Part shown: piece after piece, positions 46,501 to 64,000 of the stretch | Layout of the letters: every line of letters starts with the position of its first letter | How positions within the stretch are numbered: the stretch's first letter is position 1 | Origin: Sepiola atlantica | Taxonomy: Eukaryota > Mollusca > Cephalopoda > Sepiida > Sepiolidae | Reading direction: 5' to 3' | DNA: 64,000 bases | Assembly (NCBI GenBank): GCA_963556195.1 | Contig: OY744544.1 | Span: 44,976,484-45,040,483, forward strand | Translations under genes and position numbers: made by a program | The notes under the pieces: generated by a model | The model's input: only the letters and a program-made list of their open reading frames with translations | Told to the model about the DNA's origin: nothing | The model's database searches: none

Positions 46501-46744
46501 ATTCTTTTATGCATGTGTGTAGAGTGCATCGGTGTGTTCGCTCCATTGTATAAAATCTTGAGGACAGTAAATGTGAAAGGGGGGGATCTTGAACTCGCAA
46601 GTTGAGGTTGGGAAAAAAATAACATGTCTTTGACACTTCACCCCCTCCACCTGTTATGAATTTAAACCAAGTAACTGTGCGGTGTGTCAAAAAACAGCTG
46701 CTACTGATTGTGAAATCTCATTGTCTGGAATCTTGGCCTCCGAT
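46501..46744. other. No gene seen
   Basis: Short unclassified DNA between the LINE truncation and the Helitron-like fragment. Confidence 0.5.
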
Positions 46745-47230
46745 TTTTTGGACGGATCATTATTCTAATTTTGATCAAAATCCATTACATCATTTTGATT
46801 TTTGTTAAATGTCTAACATTAAGCTTAAGAGGTCTTAAGAAGAAATTGAAATTCCGAGAATATTGCTTAATTGACTATGGATACAATTTAATGCAAATCT
46901 CAAATATTTGAATTTTCAATTGTCCATATTATGCCACTTAAAAACTTTTTAAAATACCCCAAAGAAACTGAAATTTGGGGAATATTTATCAATTGATGTC
47001 TTATACCTATTGTTCAAATTTCACAAACAGTGGAGGTATCTGAATTTCCACGAAGGGCTTCCAACCCCATTTATACCCCCTTTGCATACAATCAAATTAA
47101 ACTAAATGTAGCCCACATTTAGACCTCTTTCACCTAGCAGCTGTATTCCAAAATTTATAATGATCGGTTAATTTGTTTAGGAGTGAATCCTGTACATACA
47201 AATATATAAACATAAATAACTTTAGATAGA
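46745..47230 (-). mobile_element. Helitron-like element fragment, minus strand
   Basis: The reverse complement aligns with 31490-31960: TAATGATCGGTTAATTTGTT against AACCGATCATTATG, plus the GGAAGCCCTTCGTGG block and the TTGAAAATTCAAATATTTG block. The 3' hairpin-CTAG end is not preserved. Confidence 0.55.
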
Positions 47231-47609
47231 TAGATTTTATTTGAATTATACCCACCAAATCTTATTTTCATTAATAAGTTTAATTTCATTTTTTTTCATG
47301 GAATATTGTTGTAAAATTCTTATTGTTGTTGAGATAGAACAAGGTCACATGACCTGCAGACGAGATTGATGACGAAATACAAACAATCCTTTTCTACTCT
47401 TGACACATTTAGAAAAACTTCTCATTCGAACTATGGACTTGATTAGTCATAAAGAAAGAAAAATAGGATGATTGAAAAGGTCAGAAAAGTCAATAGAGTG
47501 TTGGACGTGGGATGGTAGACAGTTTGCTAGAAGATGCAGCGATTTTGGTTGTTTTGTGGCACATCAACCCTTTTTGGGTTATTTAATGCCAAAATAAAAT
47601 ACTTATTGT

Positions 47610-48245
47610 AAACAATTCATTGAACATGATTTGCTATGTCACCCATAGCTGGAGAAATGTTAGGGTTTATACCACTGATATTACATTGTAAGTTAATGCA
47701 ATAGATTTGATTGGATTTATATATAATAACAAGAATGTAAGTCAGTCGTGATACTGCATACCTCCGCCTAACAATGTAAGGATGAACCAAAATCTTATCT
47801 GGTCTTTTCCCGATGTTAAACCATGGAAACGTTGATAACTCAAAAGCTAGGCTGAAATTTCGCATGGTGGTTAGGGTTATCAAAGAACATCGGTTCATGC
47901 ATCAAATTTGGGAAAATCTGAAGTTCGTCAGAATTTCGAAATTTCATGGTCAAAGCTCAACGTGATATAAGATTTGGGAATTAATTGGCTACAATATCGG
48001 CCAAGTAGCGAGTATCCATGATAAATGGAACAGAAATTATCACACCATGTACAACTTCTACTTTTTCTGTGATCTTCACCTTTAATCTAGATATCATAAA
48101 ATTAAATTAGTTCTAACTTAAACTATGACCGATATTTTGACCAAGTTTGGTGACGATTGGTCAAGCGATGTGGACGCTAGGCTGTACACAAACAAACAAG
48201 CAAATTCGATCGAAAACATAACCTCCTTGACGGAGGTAATAACGA
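47610..48245 (-). repeat. Dispersed repeat family X, copy 2 (inverted)
   Basis: The reverse complement gives the same block order as 36555-37085: AACAAACAAACA, GGCTGTACACAAAC / CTAGCGTCCACATCGCTTG, GGTCAAAATATCGGTCATAG, and a GGCGGAGGTATGCAGTATCA end. This copy is about 100 bp longer. Short GCGGAGGTA-like motifs lie near both ends. Confidence 0.75.
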
Positions 48246-48289
48246 AATCATTATGTGCAGTGCTCAAGTGCACTACAACTCATCAAAAG

Positions 48290-48415
48290 TGCATGTGCAT
48301 GTATGCATATATATTAAAGTACATGAGTGCATATATATTAAAGTACATGAGTGCATATATATTAAAGTACATGAGTGCATATATATATTAAAGTACATGA
48401 GTGCATATATATTAA
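48290..48415. repeat. 24-bp minisatellite, about five copies
   Basis: The unit is GTGCATATATATTAAAGTAC ATGA, one copy with two extra bases. Confidence 0.95.
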
Positions 48416-48689
48416 AGGAGACATCATGTGTAGTTTTGACGCATTTCGAGAATTGATTTTACAATTTTTTGTTTTTTTATTAAGAGTTAACATTAACTTT
48501 AGTTTTTACAAAAAAAAAAATTTGCAAATTCTATTAAAAATTGCTTTTCGGCCTGAATTATTACTTTCATGCCCTCATTTTAGGGGTTCTAAGAAACTTA
48601 CCCTTCTCTGAGTCTAACCCGCCCCTTTATCAAGGCCAAAAGCCACTCTAAGATAAGGGTTAATGAGATAGAATGATTGTCAGTTGAAA

Positions 48690-49060
48690 GATAAAGAATA
48701 TTATGAGCAGATTGAAAATGATTAATGGAATGAACTAAGTTTGATTACATATGAGGATGTTTATGACAAGAGTCTGTTGATATTGAATTTGAAGACGACC
48801 ATGTTGTAACATGCAGGGAAGCACTCTCATAGCAATGAGGAAAGAAACTATGTTCATGGAAATTCTGCCTGACCCTATGGACATAGAGGAAGAAAGGAAA
48901 GTTTTCTTTCATTATGCTAACAAAATGAGTTCTTGCTCTGAATGTCTTACAAGGAGGAATCAGATATTGGAGCTCAGTCGAGCACCTTCCAATAACGATA
49001 AAGTAGAGAATGACTCGCAACGTCTCTTCTGTGAGAAAGAGGCAGTAGGGAATAGAAGTT
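48690..49060 (-). mobile_element. LINE ORF2 C-terminal tail, minus strand
   Basis: Minus-strand frame 49020-48745 reads GRCSTELQYLIPPCKTFRAR, THFVSIMKENFPFFLYVHRV, then SFFPHCYESASLHV. The sequence corresponds to the C-terminal blocks of the elements at 59.1 kb (GSCSTELQSLVP) and 59.8 kb. Confidence 0.7.
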
Positions 49061-49795
49061 TATTCTAGCTGCACCTACCCGGCGTTATCCTATATCCATT
49101 GCACTAAAAATTGTTTTGTAAATATTTTTTATGGTAAAAACAAGCAAGGAATGCTAATAGTTAAGAAGAATAACTTTTATTCTTTTAGTAAGAGTAATTC
49201 CGCTTAGCCGATTTTTCTTTTAAGGTGATTATTTAAGAATATTTATATATTATCACATTGCTGGACCAGATTAAGTATTTTTTAAAACTAAATCTTCCTT
49301 CATTGAAAATCACTTTGCATTCTCGCAACATCCGTTTACCATTGATTTCTTGCCGATAATGGTCTTTTCATTTCTTTGGAATTTGAGTGACAATAAGTCT
49401 CCCAAAGAATTCCGGTATTCTCCATACCCTTCCAGTGGAGTTCCAGATGGTGCTCTCTTTCCACTCTCTCTCCTCTTCATGACCATTTTCGGTGTCACCA
49501 ACTGGTGCTGGTGCCAATATGTTTTTATTGGGGAGGGAAGGGCTATCAGATTATGTTGTTGTTGTTGTTGTTTTTGTTTACATATCTACACTGGCTGTTT
49601 CAGTTCCTTTGGTTTCGTGTGATCTTCTTTCTATTTTTCTAGCGTTATTCTATTTTCATTTTATGCAGCGTTATTCTATTTTCACTTTGTCTGTGATTGG
49701 CCGGTGTCATCTGATAATGTGAGATGGTTTCCACACTCAAGGATTTTTTCTTAATATTTCAGCTGTTATTATTATTTATTATTGCTGTTTTTGTT

Positions 49796-49836
<41 letters not shown>

Positions 49837-50000
49837 GTACTATTACTTCTCGCTAGGCGCTATCATACAAGTTATTACCAGTGATCTCTCACCATCATGT
49901 TTTTGTTTTCTGGTGGCTTTCTCTTCTTTCTTCTTGTTTGTTTGTTTGTTTGTTTGTTTGTTATGCGTTTTTGGTCCGATCTCTATTTTCAACTTTCTTC
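49061..50000. other. Intergenic DNA with simple repeats
   Basis: TTCTAGCTGCACCTACCCGG at 49063 again resembles the Helitron-like 5' end. A (CTA)n run lies at 49797-49838 and a (TTTG)n run at 49937-49962. The open frames here are not convincing. Confidence 0.5.
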
Positions 50001-50440
50001 TCAATTCAATCCTTAAACAAAAAGTGCACAGAACATTTACACTATTAACAAGCCAATATGAATATACAGATCAAATTCTGTTAAATATTTCATCTGATAG
50101 TTTCCAAAAATGCCCGCTTAATTCATTTTTACCATCATTTTTGAATTTATCTAATTTCATCTTAAAATATTCTATGCTATTTCTGATCAGATTAATCTAA
50201 TCTTGCAACTTGTTTAAAAAATATATTACTCTATTAGCAAAAAAAAAATCCAATTTGTTAATAGATCTACTTTTTAAGAATCTACTTTCACTTTCTGTCT
50301 ACTTTCCAGATCGAGGAGAAATATTTAAAAAATGTCCATCATATTTAGAAACATCATTATTTATTTTGACATTCTCAATTACATTGTCGATACACAGATC
50401 TAATATAAGTCCTAGTACTGAGAAATATTGAAAAATGGAG
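50001..50440 (-). mobile_element. LINE ORF2 tail, minus strand (decayed)
   Basis: Reading the minus strand from about 50330 down gives FFANRVIYFLNKLQD, a stop, then NSIEYFKMKLDKFKNDGKNE and [10 protein letters not shown]. This is the C-terminal pattern of a non-LTR reverse transcriptase (NRV...NKL...FK..LDKF). The last part is shared with the inverted scraps at 6.05-6.33 kb. Confidence 0.55.
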
Positions 50441-53400
50441 ATAGTTTAAATATGATTAAATAGTAATTTGGATGTATGCACGCCACTATGTCAAGTAAAG
50501 TAGTTAATCCTAATTGTTTCAATTTCTTCCTCTTACAAATATGTAATCTTTTACTCCTGAGGAGTTTTGCCCAATGCTTAGGCAGAACTGGTGCGACGTT
50601 TGGGCAGCACCGCTACTCCTGTATATATTTAGGTGTTCAATATACAAGCATGCCAATGAAAATAAAGTCACAACTCGAAGAGAACATATAATTCAAGAAA
50701 ACATTTATTGGTCGTGAATCCGACTGGGTTTGCTATAAAATAGAGTTCATTAGAATGTGTACAAAAATAGCCTGAGTAGAATAATTTGTGCGTGTATGTA
50801 GAGGAGAAAAGTTTATGTAGCGAAATGTGTGTTTGTAAGCACGCACATGGTGTTTGCTATAAAATTGAGTTCACAAGAATATGTTCAACAAAGGCTGAGT
50901 AGAAAGATGTGTGTATGCATGCGTGTGTGTGTGTGAGTAGAGAAAAGTCTTACGTACTAGCATAGTGTGCTTGTGTGTGAGCGCAGATGATGTTTATATA
51001 TATGTCAAAGCCGCCATCAAACCGAAACAGTCCGCAGGTGTGTCTGTCGAGGCTGAAAGGAAGAAGAGAATGAATTTTGCCTGTGCAGCTCATTTTATAG
51101 GCAGAATAGTAACGCTACTATGCGTTTCTAAAGGGCAGACAACTATGATCTGAAAATGGCCTTAATGTGAATCTGTGTCATTGTGTTTGAGAAAGGGAGG
51201 TAATGCTACACTCCTTTTATTAATTTTGCTATTCTTCTTCCAATCTTAATATTGCATTCCAATTCCCATGTCTAGACCTGAGTGTGTTACTCTATATGAG
51301 GTCTTATTAAAGCTTCATATATCTTTTAAAACAACGTTTGGATCCCCTGAAATGATATTTCTAGACATCTAATCATTCCTTTTGTTCTCGATACAATAGA
51401 CAAACTATGATTGTTAGCTTTAAATGGATCATCAAAACCAATTCTCAAATCACATTCTTCATTTACTTTTTGGATTTCCTTATTGTTTAATATATATTCA
51501 ACTTTTTTTTCCTTCCTCAATGAATTAGCATTCGTTTGTTGTATTTGTAGATGTTATCTATTTTTCCATACTCGTTTAGGTTGATTGAAATTGTCATCTT
51601 AATTTTGAGCAATTTTATTTCTAATATTTTCTTTTTGGTCCCCCCGATTCATAAAATCGGGAGACTTATGTTTACAGAAAGAAACTGCGAGCTGCTAGAT
51701 CCAAATTTTTCTAGCTAGATTCCAGACAAAATCTTCATACAATATCTAGCGAGGAAATCTGCTAAATTGGCAATACTGCTTGTTCCATGATCATGTTGTA
51801 GACGACTAAACTGATAACTCCATCGGGCAGGCCTTGGCCTGTAGATGAGGTGGATGTGTGAACACCCAGCAACACGAAAAACAAGGGCTGCCAAAGGACA
51901 GATGAGCTTTATGGGAACCAACAGCCATCGATACTGATGAGATCAGAAAGTGGACTTTGGGTTTACCTTCGGCAGCCTCCTAACTCTCATTTACCTTTAT
52001 TTTACCTTTTAGCTCTTAAATTCTATGAGAGTATATTTGTGACAAAGGAGGAAGAATTGCTGTTTTCTGAGTCGGCTGTTGTTTTGAGTGGGTGGTATGT
52101 AGAGGTTTTCAATCCTCTCAGAGTATTCATTATCATTCAACTGTCAATCTATTCATCGCATTAATCTTTATCCTTGAGTGGTTTCGAGCCTTGATAAGTA
52201 GTGACTCATTAGTAAATAAAAGAAGATTAAAAAATGACCATGCAATGGAAAAAAGGCATTGGGGTCAGCTAAAAAAAAAGGGTGCATAAATACAAAGTTT
52301 TGATTGGTTGAAAGGGAAGAAGTAACATCGGAAACGATTTGAAATAAGCAAATTAGTGTTAGACAGAGTTAAGAGGCAGCCACATGATTGGTCCACTCCA
52401 CCTGTTGGGTCGCATTCAGAAAATGAAATGGTCAAATGTTGCGTGAGATTGTGAAGCAATTACTCACCGTTTAGAAGGATTGCTTTTAAACTAAAGTCAT
52501 ATCTTCTCTTTTAATCATTGGTTTTCAGTATCATGCAACGACACACTAGATGAGGACATCCTAAAGATCACTTGGCACATCAGCACCCCCCCCCCTCATT
52601 GTCCAGCAACCCTGTGAGTCATTCCATGTCAAATCAACAAGGGTCAAACCATGGCCGACACAGATTATATTCAATTTTAGTACGCTTATTATAACTTGTT
52701 GGTATTCGTTTAATTTACTTAATATAGTTATTTATTTGAGTTTTTCTCACCTTGAAAATCAGATGATTATTTTTACATCTTTAGGCCAAATCGTTCCGAA
52801 GATGACTCTGTGACATTTGCCAAAAGATGGGAACTTTTGAAGTTAGTGATAAAGTTTAAAAATAAATGTCCGAGCTGTTTTTGGACGATAAAGCTCATTA
52901 AAATACTGGGATAAATCCAACAAATTTAACCGTGACGTTGTAGCAGGAATGGTGGCACCGATGACGATGTTAACTGTTGTTTTCTGCACCGTATCATGAC
53001 CCCGCTAACAAATTAATGCTAAAATAAAATGCATGAGAAATGTGCGAACAACAAAAAGGAGACAAAACGGCGTACACTAAAAATAAGAATATTTTATTTC
53101 ATTAGAAATAAACATGAGAAAAGAGTTGCTGGAGTAGATGATGAAGATTATGATATTACTGTGTGTAAGACAGAAAGCTGCTGCTAGTGGCAGAAAGCAG
53201 AATCGTTATTGCTAGTTTTACTGGATAAGAACAGAGCTGCTGCTGATGCTGTGCTGTAAACGCTTATAGAATGAGAGCTGCTACTGCTAACTTTTGTCAT
53301 TGGGTCAGTGTAAACGGGATTGTTGGTGCTAGTTGTAGTGTTTGTAGATTACCGCCTGATGGATACTGCTCCTGCTGAATCGCCATCTTGCCTGATGGCA

Positions 53401-53658
53401 AGTTTAGAGTAAGCCTCAAAGTCACTCTCTCACCTGGTTGCCTAACAACTGCTACTGGTCATCTTGAGTTGCAAAAATGAACTTCTTTTATTCAGGTTGC
53501 CAGCTGCTGATGATAGCGCTGCCTTGATGTCACTTGATAAGATAAACTGTTTATTTGAAAAAAAAATGAACCGTTAGAGCTTGGGTTAAATTGTTTGAAT
53601 CAGGAAATGTGATTTTGTAAGACCAGTTAAATATTAAAAAAAAGAGAGAGAGAGAGAT

Positions 53659-53691
<33 letters not shown>

Positions 53692-54446
53692 GAAGCGTAA
53701 CTGGTATAAAATAAGAGTGTGTGCGTGTGTGTGGGTCAAACAAGATACAATGAGAGAGGATGAGAGAGTGATAGACAGACACTTAGTAATAGATGGGTAA
53801 CTTGGTGAGAAAATTTCAATTTATGACTAATTAAAACAATTAAAATGCATTCTTTTTTCAAGCATAACTCAATCCCAAAATTGAGGATTATTTTAGAATG
53901 TATTTTGTGTGATTAGAATAGATGGGGAAAAAAGCTTTACGGAAACAAATGTTGATTAATTTAGCTTTAGTATAATAATAGATGCTTCTCAGTTGTCAGA
54001 GAAACCATTGCTGGTTCAATTGATGAAGATACAGAACTTGTAGGGGAGAATTATCATAGCGGAGAATTAGGATAGCGTTTCGGACAAAAGCTTTTCCGTT
54101 CCAGAAAGGGGAAAATGGTAATGCCATCAGAGAAGGTCAAATGGTTCCAATTGGGAGATAAACACAATCGCCTTAAAAATGTCCTTCTGATGAGAAAAGG
54201 TTTTTGAAGAATGGTAAAGTCTTAGTTATTACAGCTTTTAACAAGGATTATTAGCTTATTTTGCAGGATGCTACACAATACTTCCATTGCAATAAAGTTT
54301 TGCCATTCAAAAAGGTTTTTAAAATCTTTATTGAATAGTGTAGACTTTTTCCGTTATGGTATCGACATTATCTCCCCCAAGTTAAAGAGATGTCTATAGA
54401 GGCATAAATAAAGTTCATTTAACATTTTAGTGTTTTTGTTTTCCAG
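50441..54446. other. Upstream region of CAT gene 2, no gene supported
   Basis: Contains a (GACA)n run at 53659-53690, GT-rich patches near 50800-50960 and GCTGCTG-rich patches near 53170-53290, but no coding similarity I can defend. The promoter and 5' UTR exon(s) of CAT gene 2 should lie here or further left, because the first coding exon is preceded by a splice acceptor. I could not place them. Confidence 0.5.
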
Positions 54447-62434
<7,988 letters not shown>

Positions 62435-62810
62435 GTGACTCATTCTTTTATAGCCTTAACAAAATGTGTCTTAATAATAAAAAAAATCAATTTTAATTTT
62501 GAAAAGATCGATTATAATTATTTTATGCACTTCCTAACCATAACCCACCATGAAAAGATATTTATATATAAGAAGAATCGAAGTGAATACATGATAACAT
62601 TACAAGTTTCAACCATGTTGTTTAACTTTTTAATAGACGACAACACAAACTCTCACTATTTTTCGCAGTTTTTGTTAAAACTGAATTCAATTTTATTCCC
62701 CAAATTCTGTGATTTATAAAAATATACAAAGAATTTTGTAATAAATTATTTTAAACATTTCTCATTTGTTTTGTTTTTCTTTGAAGATGTCCCTGAAGTA
62801 AGTGGAATTT

Positions 62811-63290
62811 TTAATAAAATTCACAATCCGTTTTGCAATCCGACCATATTTGATACACACCTCAGTCTATGCCTGACTTGTCCACCAAGTTTCAGTCATG
62901 AATGTCCAACAGTCTCTGCTTTATCACCACTTAATGATTTCGTAATCGTTTCACCAGTAGAATGTGTGATCCTGAATGACATGACACTCATCAGACTATA
63001 ACTGCTCAGGTTTTTATCCATGGAGTTATCTCAAGAATAATGTATAACAAAACAATCCACAGACTATTCCTGAATCGAATAGCGCCATCACAATCAAAAT
63101 CAGGACAGTGCCAAGAGAGGAGTGTGACGTCAGAGTTCTTGACAATTTTGCATGACATATTCAGGTGAACAGTAATAAAATAAAGACTCTTGGACATTTA
63201 TGACCGAAACTTGGTGTAAAAGTCAGGCAGAGGCTGAAGTTTATTTCTACCAAATATGGTTGGATTACAGAATGAATTGTGAATTTTATT
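62811..63290. mobile_element. Foldback element in intron 2 of CAT gene 2
   Basis: The left arm (62811-62930) holds AATAAAATTCACAATCCG, AATCCGACCATATTTG and CACCAAGTTTCAGTCATGAA. The right arm (63172-63290) carries their inverse: AACTTGGTGTAAAAGTCAGG, CAAATATGGTTGGATT and GTGAATTTTATTGA. The central 240 bp are unique. No ORF. Confidence 0.75.
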
Positions 63291-63639
63291 GACGATTCTA
63301 TTGGGGTAATTTGAGTGGCGGGGAGCACAGGGGTGGGGGTGGGGTCACTCTGTAGCATGAAACCTTCCCACTTTAAATATGTTTACTCTTGATTTCAATG
63401 AAATTTAAACCATAACAGGCAGAAAATGATTCTCAGATTTGAGCATAAGTTTAACTACAAAATTAAAATCTTTCAATGCCCATAACTTTAGTTATGTAAG
63501 CTCCATTTTCACATAATTTTTGCTGTAGCAGTATGTTTCATTGATTGCATTGAAGTAGTTTGGGGCATCTTGTACATTTAAAAAGGGTCCTCAAAAGAGC
63601 ATAAACCGGCAACAACAACAACTCTAAATACCTTTTTTG

Positions 63640-63850
63640 ATGTCCATGTGTCTAACACACTTGGACATGCCGACAAAGTCAGAAAACAGCAAAACTCCCC
63701 TAACTTTTGGAAACATTTTTCACGCTCAGAATTGTTGAAGCATGCAACAAAATGCATTCATTTTTTGGCTGCCGAGACACTGCATCTTTTAAAACATGTA
63801 TGTTTTAGAAAGTTTGACAAAACTAGACCTGATATCTCCCGCCATATATA
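63640..63850 (+). mobile_element. LINE ORF2 C-terminal tail, plus strand
   Basis: In one frame it reads ADKVRKQQNSPNFWKHFSRS, ELLKHATKCIHFLAAETLHL. Another frame gives FFTLRIVEACNKM, the LINE tail motif also seen at 19.8 kb on the opposite strand. The shared nucleotide sequence (ACTTTTGGAAACATTTTTCA, CGCTCAGAATTG) confirms the relation. Confidence 0.6.
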
Positions 63851-64000
63851 AAATGCATATGCACTTTTGATGCGTTGTACACAATGATTTCATTGTTTCA
63901 TTATTTTTTTATATAACAAACAGAAAACCATATTAATTCAAAAGATTTTTGCAAATTTCATTCATTAACTCCCAATGGAAGCTAAACTCTACAAAATTAA

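Larger units (their letters stand above)
62435..64000 (+). other. Intron 2 of CAT gene 2 (to the right edge)
   Basis: No further exon of the transporter is recognisable before the window ends. It holds a foldback element (62811-63290) and a LINE tail (63640-63850). Confidence 0.65.

Overview
This is an intron-rich, AT-rich, repeat-laden stretch of an animal nuclear genome. Spliced exons of an SLC7 cationic amino acid transporter, many decayed non-LTR retrotransposons, tRNA-derived SINE-like repeats, Penelope-type terminal motifs and TA-flanked MITEs together suggest a mollusc, most likely a coleoid cephalopod such as an octopus. The taxon is inference; no single sequence in the window proves it. 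There is no bacterial-style gene organisation.

Layout. 1-2245 is an AT satellite. It is followed by an element with a U2 snRNA-like 5' head and a LINE tail. 4132-27864 carries the 3' half of transporter gene 1 on the plus strand: seven internal exons, then two alternative candidate last exons. These (21678-21802 and 27740-27864) have the same splice phase and the same coding length (125 nt), and both open with a conserved last-membrane-segment signature before diverging completely. 27.9-54.4 kb holds no host gene I can support. It holds LINE fragments of at least three clades, an R4-like element set in TA repeats, Helitron-like elements, mariner-like MITEs, foldbacks and minisatellites. 54447-62434 carries the first two coding exons of transporter gene 2, in the same orientation. 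Its first intron is filled with LINEs, minisatellites and a palindrome containing a hammerhead-like ribozyme motif. The rest of gene 2 lies beyond the right edge and the start of gene 1 beyond the left edge.

How the parts fit. The two transporter genes form a head-to-tail tandem pair. Gene 1 as seen supplies about the last 350 residues, from the GEE motif to the C-terminus. Gene 2 supplies the first 79 or so residues, covering the N-terminus and first membrane segment. Everything else is mobile or tandem-repeat DNA.

The most distinctive structure is the number of long inverted repeats (at least nine), several of them in gene 1's terminal intron and between its alternative last exons. Together with recurring hammerhead-like CTGANGA...GAAAC motifs, they are the best candidates for unusual RNA-level behaviour: double-stranded RNA, editing, last-exon choice or self-cleavage.
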